This document shows positions 15,764 to 23,587 of a stretch of 49,503 bases of DNA, one piece after another (within the stretch, counting starts at the first letter, position 1; each line of letters opens with the position of its first letter). Position numbers and translations under genes: made by a program. Below the pieces are notes generated by a model that did not search any database, was not told the DNA's origin, and saw only the letters and a list, made by a program, of their open reading frames with translations. Source of the DNA: Curtobacterium luteum. Its GTDB lineage: Bacteria; Actinomycetota; Actinomycetes; Actinomycetales; Microbacteriaceae. Location of the stretch: NCBI RefSeq assembly GCF_014646995.1, contig NZ_BMOI01000020.1, forward strand, positions 1 through 49,503, read 5' to 3'.

Positions 15764-17334
15764 AGCGCGCGGCGGTGTTCTCCGTGGTGTGGGTCGTCGA
15801 GACGTTCGTCGCGCTGTTCATGCCGCGGGTGCAGACCCACAAGCTCCTGCTGACCCCGGGGATCGAGCCACTCCGCTGGACCCTCGGGCGGTGGCGGGCG
15901 TGGCGGACCGCGGAGCGCGCGGCGAAGCGGGTGCCCGCGTACCGGGCGTTCCTGGCGGAGCAGGGGCGTGCCTCCCGGCTGGACACCCGCGGCGGGATCG
16001 CCGCCGCGCTCTCGGGCCTGCCCGAGATGGACAAGGAGTCCTACGTCAAGCGGTGGAGCATCCCGGAACGCTGCCTCGACGGGCGGCTGCCGCGCCGCGG
16101 GGTGGTCGTCGACGAGTCCAGCGGGTCGAGCGGCACGCCGACCAGCTGGGTGCGCGGCCCGGACGAACGGCAAGCCACCCGGCAGCTGCTGCAGCTCGGG
16201 TTCTCACGGACGGCGAAGGACCTGCCGAAGCAGCCGTTCGTGCTCAACGCGTTCTCGCTCGGCGCGTGGGCGACCGGCATGAACGTGACCGCGTCGCTCA
16301 CCGAGTCGTCCATGATCAAGTCGATCGGGCCGGACCGCGACAAGATCGTCCAGACGATGCGGGAGTTCGGACCCGACTTCACGTACGTCATCTGCAGCTA
16401 CCCGCCGTTCCTCAAGGCGCTGTTCGAGGACGACCGGCTCGACTGGAGCCGGTACACGATCGTCGCGGCGTTCGGCGGCGAGGGCATCAGCGAGAACATG
16501 CGCGCCCACATCGAGCAGTACGCGCAGGCGGTGCTCGGCTCGTACGGCGCGAGCGACCTCGAGATCAACCTCGGCATCGAGACGCCCTTCTCGGTCGCGC
16601 TGCGGCGGGCGATCGCGGCGTCGCCGGCGCTCTCCGGTGCCCTGACGAGGCAGGCCGAGTACGGCGTGCTCCCGATGGTGTTCCAGTTCAACCCGTTCGG
16701 GTACCTCATCGAGACGAACGAGCACGGCGAACTCGTCGTGACCATCGCCCGGTCGGAGAACATCAGCCCCCGCATCCGGTACAACATCCACGACCGGGGA
16801 CACGTGGTCCGGATGGGTCCGCTGCGGCAGACGCTGCGTGAGCACGGGTTCGACGAACTCGCGGAATCCGCCGAGCTCGACCTGCCGCTGCTGTTCCACT
16901 ACGGGCGGTCGGACCTCTCCGTCGACTACAACGGTGCCGTGGTCGCGCCCGACGTGGTGCGGGACGTCGTGTACGGCGACCCGGCGCTGCTCGAAGCGGT
17001 GGAGAACCACCGGCTCATCAGCTACGAGGACGACCGGGGCGACCGGCAGCTGCACATCGCGTTCCAGCTGGCTGCCGGCGCGGCTGGGTTCGACGCCGAC
17101 GCCGCTCGTCCCGCCGTGGTCGCGGAACTGCGCCGGCTGAACAAGGACTTCTCGAACGCCATCCGGACGGCGCCTCCGGGAACGCTGCCGACCGTGGCGT
17201 TCTACCCGTACCGGACGGGGCCGTTCCGCGACGACGGGCGGAAGCTCAAGAACGAGTACGTGTGGCAGCTCGGCGCCGGTGCTGTGGCGGAGTGGGACCT
17301 CGACCTCTCCTGGACCGCGCCGAAGGAGGCGTGA
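15760..17334 (+). CDS. PaaK/CapK-like adenylate-forming enzyme
   Basis: This 524-residue protein resembles the phenylacetate-CoA ligase/CapK (coenzyme F390 synthetase) branch of adenylate-forming enzymes. The phosphate-binding loop is DESSGSSGTPTSW (118-130), an A5-like SYGASDLE follows near 265-272, and the C-terminal RKLKNEYVW carries a lysine where the family's catalytic Lys lies. It should activate a carboxylate as an acyl-AMP. The acceptor may be CoA, an amine or the cluster carrier protein. GTG start overlapping the nitroreductase stop. A 29-bp hairpin closes the unit 44 nt downstream. The substrate cannot be named. Confidence 0.78.
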   Translation: MKRAAVFSVVWVVETFVALFMPRVQTHKLLLTPGIEPLRWTLGRWRAWRTAERAAKRVPAYRAFLAEQGRASRLDTRGGIAAALSGLPEMDKESYVKRWSIPERCLDGRLPRRGVVVDESSGSSGTPTSWVRGPDERQATRQLLQLGFSRTAKDLPKQPFVLNAFSLGAWATGMNVTASLTESSMIKSIGPDRDKIVQTMREFGPDFTYVICSYPPFLKALFEDDRLDWSRYTIVAAFGGEGISENMRAHIEQYAQAVLGSYGASDLEINLGIETPFSVALRRAIAASPALSGALTRQAEYGVLPMVFQFNPFGYLIETNEHGELVVTIARSENISPRIRYNIHDRGHVVRMGPLRQTLREHGFDELAESAELDLPLLFHYGRSDLSVDYNGAVVAPDVVRDVVYGDPALLEAVENHRLISYEDDRGDRQLHIAFQLAAGAAGFDADAARPAVVAELRRLNKDFSNAIRTAPPGTLPTVAFYPYRTGPFRDDGRKLKNEYVWQLGAGAVAEWDLDLSWTAPKEA

Positions 17335-17377
17335 GCGCTCGCGTTGCCGACGCCGGGGACCGGTCTCGGTGCCGTTC

Positions 17378-17439
17378 GCACAACCAAAGTCACTCCGAAC
17401 TGCGGAAGCCCGCGGTTCGGAGTGACTTTGGTTGTGCGG
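17378..17439. terminator. 29-bp stem hairpin between convergent genes
   Basis: Arms at 17378-17406 and 17411-17439 pair over 29 bp with one G-T wobble around a 4-nt AAGC loop. The arms contain CACAACCAAAGTCACTCCGA, much richer in A/T than the surrounding DNA. It lies between the end of the adenylating enzyme gene and the end of the lipoprotein gene, so it can end transcription from both sides. The unusual composition also suits a palindromic repeat or MITE-like element. Confidence 0.75.
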
Positions 17440-17532
17440 GCAGACGGGCGAGCGGGCGTGCCGGCGAGCGAGCGGGCGGGCGGGCGGCCGCACGGCGGGC
17501 ATTCGTGCGGGAGACCCGAGGCGCGCGGCGCG

Positions 17533-18159
17533 CTAGTGGTACTGCGGCGGCCAGTCGAAGGGGGCCGGGCGGTGCGGAGCCTCTCCGATCGTCGTGACCT
17601 CGAGCACCACCTGACGGAGGTTCGTCAGCTCGATCGACCTCGGGTTGCCGAAGAACCGTCGGCCGTCGACCCACACGGTGAGGTCCCCGTGCAGGCCGCC
17701 GACGTGCGCTGGGCCGATCGAGACGCCCCACTCGTCGAAGAACTGGCCGAGGGTGAACGTGTCCTTCGTCGGCGACTCCACGTGGATGATCCCGGACGTG
17801 TCGTGCGTGTGGATCTGCGCCGCGAACTTGGCCCGGTCACTGTGTCCGATGTTCCCGGGCACCGTGACGGGCTCGCCTCCGTCGAGGATGGTGAGGTGCG
17901 TGTGCACGTGCTCCGCGAGTCGCTCGCCCCACACGTTCGAGAGGCCGGCTGCGTCGGCGCGGGCAGTGAGGTCGGTCGGGGCGGGCCACGGCGGCGCGTC
18001 GGTCGTCGTGCCGGCCGCCGATCCGACGACCGCACCGGAGCTGCACCCTGCGAGCAGGAGCACGGCGGCGGCCGCGGCGACGATCGCGCGGCTCGCGCGC
18101 CCGCCCCTCCACGGTGTGGAGTCGGCGACCGCCGGGCGGCCACCCCGTGCGGCGTGCAT
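17533..18159 (-). CDS. Predicted lipoprotein with His-rich conserved domain
   Basis: The 208-residue protein has a signal peptide with positively charged GGRASR, a hydrophobic core and lipobox LLAGC, giving the lipidated C39. It should be anchored outside the membrane. The mature part has a conserved-looking region with HVHTHLTI and QIHTHDTSGIIHVES followed by FTLGQFFDEWG. This is a known pattern in uncharacterised actinobacterial lipoproteins. The clustered histidines could bind a metal, but that is speculative. The ATG overlaps the stop of the aldo/keto reductase gene (TGATG), so they are co-translated. I do not recognise a function. Confidence 0.8.
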   Translation of the reverse strand: MHAARGGRPAVADSTPWRGGRASRAIVAAAAAVLLLAGCSSGAVVGSAAGTTTDAPPWPAPTDLTARADAAGLSNVWGERLAEHVHTHLTILDGGEPVTVPGNIGHSDRAKFAAQIHTHDTSGIIHVESPTKDTFTLGQFFDEWGVSIGPAHVGGLHGDLTVWVDGRRFFGNPRSIELTNLRQVVLEVTTIGEAPHRPAPFDWPPQYH

Positions 18160-19139
18160 CACCAGCGGTCGTGGACCGCGGCGCGGAACCACTGGTCGTA
18201 GAGGTCGTGGACCGTCCGGTCGAGGCCGGGCACGTCCGGGAGCGATCCGGCCTCGGCGTTCGACCGGGCCTGCACGGGGTTCCGTGCGCCGGGGATGGCT
18301 GCCGTGACACCGTCCTGGGCGATCACCCACGCGATGGCCGCCTGCGGGACCGAGACGCCCTCGGGCAGGCAGGCCGCGAAGGCCTGGGCAGCGCGGACGC
18401 CGTCCTCGAAGTCGACGCCGCTGAAGGTCTCGCCCTGGTCGAACGCCTCGCCGTGCCGGTTGTAGTTGCGGTGGTCCTGCTCGGGGAACGTCGTCTCGGG
18501 CGTGTACTTGCCGGAGAGCAACCCCGAGGCCAGCGGGACGCGCGCGAGGATGCCGACCCCTGCCTCCCGTGCGGCGGGGAGGACGCGGTCCAGCGGCTTG
18601 AGCCGGAACGCGTTGAGGATGATCTGGATGCTCGCGACGCCCGGCCGCGCGATCGCGGTGAGCGCTTGGTCGGCGGTCTCGACGGAGACGCCGTAGGCGG
18701 CGATCGAGCCGTCGGCGACGAGCGCGTCGAGGGCGTCGTAGACCGCGTCGTCGTCGAACACGGCGGTCGGCGGGCAGTGCAGCTGCACGAGGTCGAGGGT
18801 GTCCTGGCGGAGGTTGCGGCGCGAGCGGTCGACCCACTCGCGGAAGTTCGCGGCGACGTAGTTGGACGGCTCCTGCTCGGCGCGACGGCCCATCTTCGTG
18901 GCGATCGTGAGCGGCACGTCGGGGTTCGAAGCCCGCCAGGAGCCGATGAGCTGCTCGCTCCGGCCGTCGCCGTAGACGTCTGCGGTGTCGAAGAGGGTCA
19001 CGCCGGCCTCGACGGAGGCGTCCATCACGGCGTTCGCGTCCTGCTCACTGACGGGACCCCAGTCACCGCCGAATTGCCAGGTGCCGAGGCCGACGGGGGA
19101 GACTGCGCGGCCGGTGCGGCCGAGGGTGCGACTCTGCAT
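18159..19139 (-). CDS. Aldo/keto reductase
   Basis: This 326-residue NADPH-dependent oxidoreductase of the AKR superfamily reduces aldehydes or ketones in the cytosol. The catalytic tetrad is visible: D51 (or D54) and Y56 in FDTADVYGDG, K82 in IATKMG and H121 in VQLHCPP. The C-terminal cofactor region IPGARNPVQARSNAEAG is typical. The start is the ATG of MQSRTLGRTG; the long upstream frame is repeat DNA. It is the first gene of a two-gene unit with the lipoprotein. The substrate is unknown. Confidence 0.92.
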   Translation of the reverse strand: MQSRTLGRTGRAVSPVGLGTWQFGGDWGPVSEQDANAVMDASVEAGVTLFDTADVYGDGRSEQLIGSWRASNPDVPLTIATKMGRRAEQEPSNYVAANFREWVDRSRRNLRQDTLDLVQLHCPPTAVFDDDAVYDALDALVADGSIAAYGVSVETADQALTAIARPGVASIQIILNAFRLKPLDRVLPAAREAGVGILARVPLASGLLSGKYTPETTFPEQDHRNYNRHGEAFDQGETFSGVDFEDGVRAAQAFAACLPEGVSVPQAAIAWVIAQDGVTAAIPGARNPVQARSNAEAGSLPDVPGLDRTVHDLYDQWFRAAVHDRW

Positions 19140-19210
19140 GCTCCCGAGCGTAGTCACGCGCTGGTGCCGCACTCGCGGTGAGCGCGCAGGGCGGACGGCC
19201 GCGAGGGGCC

Positions 19211-19497
19211 GGTCGCACGGTGCGAGGTCGGCGGTCGGCGGTCGGCGGTCGGCGCGGCCCGGTGGTGCGAGGTTGCGCGCAGCGTGCGAGGAGAAACACC
19301 TCGCACCGTGCGCGGAACCTCGCACCGTGGTGCCGACGCCCGTGGATGCGCGGCGTGGCCTCGGGGGCCTCGCACGGTGCGAGGTCGGTGCGTCCCCGGG
19401 CGCCGGGTGCGAGGTTGCGCGCACGGTGCGAGGAGAAAAGCCTCGCACCGTGCGCGGAACCTCGCACCGTGCGCGGAACCTCGCACCGTGCGGCACG
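19211..19497. repeat. Repeat-rich spacer with GTGCGAGG/CCTCGCAC hairpins
   Basis: This is most of a 406-nt gap (19140-19545) without a gene. Four tandem GTCGGCG units lie at 19227-19254. A longer composite unit, GGTGCGAGGTTGCGCGCA followed by GTGCGAGGAGAAA and CCTCGCACCGTGCGCGGAA, occurs twice (about 19264-19330 and 19405-19475), and CCTCGCACCGTGCGCGGAA is then repeated in tandem. Each unit folds: the second has a perfect 15-bp stem (19419-19433 with 19441-19455, loop AGAAAAG). The first has 13 of 15 pairs. It lies upstream of the aldo/keto reductase and past the end of the membrane protein gene. No coding sequence is credible here. Confidence 0.8.
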
Positions 19498-19545
19498 GCC
19501 TGGGCCCCGCCGCCCGCCGGCCCCGCGCGCCGCCGCCCCGCCGTC

Positions 19546-20058
19546 TCAGGACAGCGCGGCGACCCGATCGCGCAGCAGCGCCCGCGCCGCCCGCGCCCGG
19601 GGGATGACGACCACGCCTCCCCACAGTGCGAGCCCGACCCAGAGGGCGATGAGCATCGTCGTGACGAGCGGGCCGTGCTGGTCGCGCATCGACCACGACA
19701 TCGCGATCCAGAGCACTCCGAGCAGGACCTTGCCCCACCCGGCGCCCTCGCGGTCGGCCTGTGCCTGCAGCATCGGTATCCAGACGTCTGCCGGGACGTC
19801 GGCGGGCACGCGGCCGTCCGCGACCCACCGCTGCGCCTCGACGGAGTGCTCGTAGCCGCCGTCGAGCCGCCACGACCGCATCGTCGTCAACACGCCGACC
19901 GCGGCACCGGCAGCACCGGCGGGGACCCCGGCGACGACCAGCACGGTCGTGGTCGCGGGCGTCCACGAGGAGAGCACGAGCACCACCAGGACGACGCCGA
20001 ACGCCGCTCCGGCGACCCCGGCACCGATGAGCCGGAGGCGACCCGCCTCGTCGATCAT
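19546..20058 (-). CDS. Small four-helix membrane protein
   Basis: This 170-residue hypothetical protein has four predicted membrane segments: about residues 10-31, 37-60, 107-121 and 132-152. It has a polar loop with RWVADGRVPADVPADVW between the second and third. It ends with a basic tail, RARAARALLRDR. Short membrane proteins of this layout are common in Microbacteriaceae and are not characterised. ATG chosen (MIDEAGRLRL) with AGGG upstream; a GTG five codons earlier is possible. It lies divergent to the GNAT gene, and repeat DNA follows its stop. Confidence 0.65.
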   Translation of the reverse strand: MIDEAGRLRLIGAGVAGAAFGVVLVVLVLSSWTPATTTVLVVAGVPAGAAGAAVGVLTTMRSWRLDGGYEHSVEAQRWVADGRVPADVPADVWIPMLQAQADREGAGWGKVLLGVLWIAMSWSMRDQHGPLVTTMLIALWVGLALWGGVVVIPRARAARALLRDRVAALS

Positions 20059-20317
20059 CCCGATGCCCTGCACGGAGTCGACCGTACCCGTCGTCGCCGA
20101 GCCCCACCAGGACGCGCGCAGGGCCCAGGTGCTGCGACCGACGCGCGTGGGGCGTACCGTGCCGGCATGGAGTGCTTCGCGAGCTGGCGTACCCGCCGCT
20201 GAGACGACGGCCCCGGTCGACTGCACCAGGCCGACCGTGCATGGCCGTCGCACCACTCCCGACCGCGGACGTCGCCGTCGGGAACCCTCAGCACGCGTAC
20301 GGACCCGAAGGAACCCC

Positions 20318-20794
20318 ATGCTCATCCGCGACTGCACCCCGGCAGACCTGCCTGCCCTGACCGACCTCACCATCGAGGTGTTCCGCCCGCTCTTCACGGA
20401 GTCGCTGCCGACTGCCCGCCCCGCCGTCACCGCGCACGACCACGGCCGGTGGGAGGACGACTACCGTGCCGAGGTGCCCGCCCTGCTCGCCCCGGCGGAG
20501 GACCGCTTCATCACCCTCGCCGAGGGGGACGGACTCCTGCTCGGCTACGTCGGCTGGACCGTGACGGGCGGCACCTCGGGCCGACTCGAGATGGTCGCCG
20601 TCCGCCCCGGCGCACGACGTCGCGGGGTCGGACGAGCGCTCTGCACCTCCGTCGTCGACCGGCTCCGCGCCCGCGGCGTCCGCGTCGTCCACATCGGCAC
20701 GGGCGGCGACGCGTTCCACGCGTCCGCCCGCGCGCTCTACGAGTCGCTCGGCTTCGTCGGCTACCCGACGGTCGACTACGCCCGCGCGCTCTGA
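20318..20794 (+). CDS. GNAT family N-acetyltransferase
   Basis: This 158-residue protein has the GCN5-related acetyltransferase fold. The acetyl-CoA-binding motif A is visible as VAVRPGARRRGVGRALC (98-114), and motif B as ALYESLGFVGYPTVDYA near the C-terminus. It begins directly with the family's LIRDCTPADLPAL strand-helix. The acceptor amine is unknown. It is followed by a 19-bp hairpin terminator, so it is probably a single-gene unit. Confidence 0.88.
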   Translation: MLIRDCTPADLPALTDLTIEVFRPLFTESLPTARPAVTAHDHGRWEDDYRAEVPALLAPAEDRFITLAEGDGLLLGYVGWTVTGGTSGRLEMVAVRPGARRRGVGRALCTSVVDRLRARGVRVVHIGTGGDAFHASARALYESLGFVGYPTVDYARAL

Positions 20795-20841
20795 CGCGAG
20801 TGATGCTCGGACGCGACCACGGGTCGCAGGTCCGCACAGGT

Positions 20842-20885
20842 CGGACGGGAGGCACGGTGCAAGCCCGCACCGTGCCTCCCGTCCG
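20842..20885 (+). terminator. 19-bp hairpin terminator after the GNAT gene
   Basis: Perfect inverted repeat with arms at 20842-20860 and 20867-20885, loop AAGCCC, 48 nt past the GNAT stop. The stem contains GGGAGGCACGG and so belongs to the same style as the other GGAGGC-stem hairpins in the window. Confidence 0.75.
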
Positions 20886-20923
20886 GCGCGTGTGCGCGTC
20901 CCGGCGACACAACGCGCCGCCAC

Positions 20924-20959
20924 GGACGTCGCGCCCCGACATGACGGGGCGCGACGTCC
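20924..20959. repeat. 14-bp inverted repeat upstream of the MBL gene
   Basis: GGACGTCGCGCCCC (20924-20937) pairs perfectly with GGGGCGCGACGTCC (20946-20959) around an 8-nt loop. It sits between the terminator above and a smaller palindrome next to the MBL start, so it may be a second terminator or part of the control region. Confidence 0.55.
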
Positions 20960-20971
20960 TCCGCGGGGTGC

Positions 20972-20992
20972 GATCCTGCGCTGCGCAGGATC
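20972..20992. promoter_or_regulatory. Palindrome just before the MBL start, possible operator
   Basis: GATCCTGCGC and GCGCAGGATC are 10-bp arms around a single T. The palindrome ends 15 nt before the GTG start of the MBL-fold gene, a position suited to a repressor site or an mRNA hairpin that hides the start. Confidence 0.45.
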
Positions 20993-21007
20993 TGTCAGGC
21001 TGCTCAC

Positions 21008-21766
21008 GTGCGCGAACTGACGGAAGTCGCTCCCGGGGTCTTGGTCGCGACGAGCCGGAGGATGTCGACGACGTCCACGGTGTTCCACGACGGAGGTCGT
21101 GCGTTCCTCGTCGACCCCGCGTGGCTGCCCGACGAACTCGCCGCGCTCGCGGCCACCCTCGGCGGTCGTGGGTTGTCGGTGACGGGCGGCTTCGCGACGC
21201 ACGCGCACCACGACCACCTCCTCTGGCGCCCGGGGTTCGGGGACGTGCCGCGGTTCGCCTCTCCGGCGACCGCTGCGCTCGCGGTGACCGAGCGGCCGGC
21301 GTTGGTGGCAGCGCTCGGAGCCGACTTCCCCGGGGACCTCGTCGACCTCATGGGTCGGGTCATCGGCGTCGAGCAGGTCCCCGGAGCGGTGCTCCCGCAC
21401 GGCACGGTGGTCGAGCTGGTGGTCCATGACGGTCACGCGCCCGGGCACACGGCGCTCTGGCTGCCGGACCAGCGGGTCCTGCTCGCGGGGGACATGCTGA
21501 GCGACGTCGAGCTCCCATTGCCGTTCTGGCCCGACGACCTTCCGGCGTACCGTTCCGCCCTGGATCGGCTCACCCGGTACGCCGAGCAGGCAGCCGTCGT
21601 GGTCCCCGGCCACGGCGCACCGGGCGCCGACGCCCTCGAGCGGCTCGACGCGGACCGTCGGTTCCTCGACGACGTCGCCGCCGACCGTGCCCCGGACGAT
21701 GCGCGGCTCGTCAATCCGGGGATGGCCGAGGTGCTCGAGCACCTGCACCGGATGATGAGGGACTGA
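21008..21766 (+). CDS. Metallo-beta-lactamase fold hydrolase
   Basis: This 252-residue protein carries the di-metal MBL motif HAHHDH (residues 65-70 region), further ligand histidines in HDGHAPGHTA and VPGHGAPG, and the bridging Asp in LLAGDML. These are the glyoxalase II/MBL superfamily metal sites, so it should be a zinc hydrolase acting on a thioester, ester, lactone or similar bond. The GTG start is directly after a strong palindrome. No partner gene points to a substrate. It is convergent with the sugar transporter operon. Confidence 0.88.
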   Translation: MRELTEVAPGVLVATSRRMSTTSTVFHDGGRAFLVDPAWLPDELAALAATLGGRGLSVTGGFATHAHHDHLLWRPGFGDVPRFASPATAALAVTERPALVAALGADFPGDLVDLMGRVIGVEQVPGAVLPHGTVVELVVHDGHAPGHTALWLPDQRVLLAGDMLSDVELPLPFWPDDLPAYRSALDRLTRYAEQAAVVVPGHGAPGADALERLDADRRFLDDVAADRAPDDARLVNPGMAEVLEHLHRMMRD

Positions 21767-21797
21767 CGGACGCGGTGGCGCCCACGCCGCGGCCCGC

Positions 21798-22622
21798 TCA
21801 GCGATCGGCGATGCCGCCGAGCATCCCGGAGATGAACCGCTTCTGCAGGAAGAAGTAGAGGAGCACGATCGGGAGTGCCACGATCACCCCCGCCGCGGAC
21901 AGCAGCGAGAAGTCCGTCAGGTGCGCGCCCTTGAAGAACGCGAGCCCGAGCGGCGCGGTGCGGTGGTCCTCGCTCGTGATGAGCACGAGGGGGAGCAGGA
22001 ACTCGTTCCACGTCCACATCGTGATGAGCAGCGCCATCGTCATGATCGGCGCGACCGAGGACGGCACGATCACCTGCCAGAGCAGCCGCACGTCCCGGGC
22101 GCCGTCGAGCCGGGCGGCCTCGATGACCTCGCCCGGGAAGCTCCGGAACTGGTTCCGCATCCAGAAGATCCCGAACGCCAGCGACTGCGCGGTCTGCGGC
22201 AGGATCAGGCTCGTGTAGGTGTCGGTCAGGCCGACCGAGCGCAGGTTGAAGTACAGCGGGATGATGAACGCCTCCGCCGGCAGCATCAGCCCCGCGAGCA
22301 TCACGAAGAAGATCACGTTCGAGCCGAAGAAGTCGAGCCGGGCGAACGCGAAGCCGGCGAACACCGCGAGCACGGCGGTCAGCACCACCACGGAGACCGT
22401 CACGAGGACGCTCGAGAACATGTACGACGCGAAGTGGCCCTGGTTCCACGCGGCGCCGAAGTTGCCGAGGTCGATCGTGGTCGGCACCGTGAACCCGCCG
22501 GAGTTCTCCGCCGACGGGGTCACGGACGACAGCAGGACCCCGACGAGCGGGATGATCGCGAACAGCGCGAAGAGCGACAGGATGACGTAGTCGACCGTCT
22601 TCTCCCGGATCGAGAGCCTCAT
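21798..22622 (-). CDS. Carbohydrate ABC transporter permease, MalG type
   Basis: This 274-residue inner-membrane protein has six predicted membrane segments. The EAA loop that contacts the ATPase is visible in EVIEAARLDGARDVRLLWQV. It starts with MRLSIREKTVDY, the short cytoplasmic lead typical of the CUT1 MalG branch. The ATG overlaps the stop of the partner permease as ATGA, so both halves of the channel are made together. It is the last gene of the importer operon. No ATPase gene is present in the locus, so a shared MsiK-like ATPase encoded elsewhere is expected, as in other actinobacteria. Confidence 0.93.
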   Translation of the reverse strand: MRLSIREKTVDYVILSLFALFAIIPLVGVLLSSVTPSAENSGGFTVPTTIDLGNFGAAWNQGHFASYMFSSVLVTVSVVVLTAVLAVFAGFAFARLDFFGSNVIFFVMLAGLMLPAEAFIIPLYFNLRSVGLTDTYTSLILPQTAQSLAFGIFWMRNQFRSFPGEVIEAARLDGARDVRLLWQVIVPSSVAPIMTMALLITMWTWNEFLLPLVLITSEDHRTAPLGLAFFKGAHLTDFSLLSAAGVIVALPIVLLYFFLQKRFISGMLGGIADR

Positions 22623-23575
22623 GCGACGTCCTTCGGCTGGAGACGGCTGATGAGCGCCGTCACGATCATGATCACCACGGTGAGCGACACCGCGACGGCG
22701 GCTGCCGACCCGACCTGCCCCGTCTGGAACGCCCGGTTGTACGCCTCGAACGCCGGCACCGACGTCGAGTTGCCCGGACCGCCGCTCGTCGTCACGTAGA
22801 CGAGGTCGAACGTCTTCAACGCCGAGACCACGGTCAGCGTGAGCGCGGCGGCGATCTGCCCGCGGAGCGAGGGGAGCGTGATCGAGAAGAACTCCCGGAC
22901 CGCCCCGGCGCCGTCGATGCGCGCCGCCTCGAACAGGCTCGGGTGGATGTTCCCGACGCCCGACAGGAACAGCACCAGGCACAGGCCGACGTTGAGCCAC
23001 GTGCCGACGAACCCGATCGCGGGCAGCGCCGTGTCGTAGCCACCGAGCCACACCTGCGCAAACTGCCCGAGCCCGACCAGGCGCAGCGCGTCGTTGACCA
23101 ACCCGTCCGCCGAGTAGATCGACACCCAGATCGTCGCCACGACCACCGACGCGATCACCTGCGGCAGGAACAGCACGGTGCGGAAGAACGACATGCCCCG
23201 CAGCCCGTTCGCCCGCGAGATCAACGCCGTGAGGAACAGCGCCAGGGCCACCGGCACCGCGGCGTAGAACACCATCAACACCAGCGCGTGCCCGAACGAT
23301 GCGCGGAGCTGCGCGTCGGCGAACACGTCGAGGTAGTTCGCGAAGCCCGCCCACGTCGCGACCGACAGGCCGTCCCAGTCGTAGAACGAGTACTGGATGC
23401 TCTGCAGGAACGGCACCCCGAGGAACACCGCGAAGACGATGAACGCCGGGAGGACGTAGAGGTACGCGACGAGGCTCCGCCGCCGCTTGCGGACGCTGCC
23501 GGTCGCCCGACGCGTCCGGCCACGGCGGGCGCTGCGGTCGGCAGCGCTCGCCGTGGTGCCGGTGAACTGGCTCAC
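22619..23575 (-). CDS. Carbohydrate ABC transporter permease, MalF type
   Basis: This 318-residue inner-membrane protein starts with a basic cytoplasmic tail (TRRATGSVRKRRRSL) and has six membrane segments. The EAA loop appears as FEAARIDGAGAVREFFSITL. This is the larger permease of a CUT1 sugar importer, pairing with the overlapping MalG-type gene. GTG start, 12 nt after the stop of the binding-protein gene, so all three are one transcript. Confidence 0.93.
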   Translation of the reverse strand: MSQFTGTTASAADRSARRGRTRRATGSVRKRRRSLVAYLYVLPAFIVFAVFLGVPFLQSIQYSFYDWDGLSVATWAGFANYLDVFADAQLRASFGHALVLMVFYAAVPVALALFLTALISRANGLRGMSFFRTVLFLPQVIASVVVATIWVSIYSADGLVNDALRLVGLGQFAQVWLGGYDTALPAIGFVGTWLNVGLCLVLFLSGVGNIHPSLFEAARIDGAGAVREFFSITLPSLRGQIAAALTLTVVSALKTFDLVYVTTSGGPGNSTSVPAFEAYNRAFQTGQVGSAAAVAVSLTVVIMIVTALISRLQPKDVA

Positions 23576-23587
23576 GGGTGCTCCTGC

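Noticed and set aside
19211..19497. CRISPR array or small genes in the repeat block
   Set aside because: Repeats are irregular, partly inverted and without spacers. The ORFs there are only translations of the repeats.
20166..20201. Leader peptide MECFASWRTRR before the GNAT gene
   Set aside because: Eleven codons with no ribosome binding site and no attenuator-like structure after it; chance cannot be excluded.
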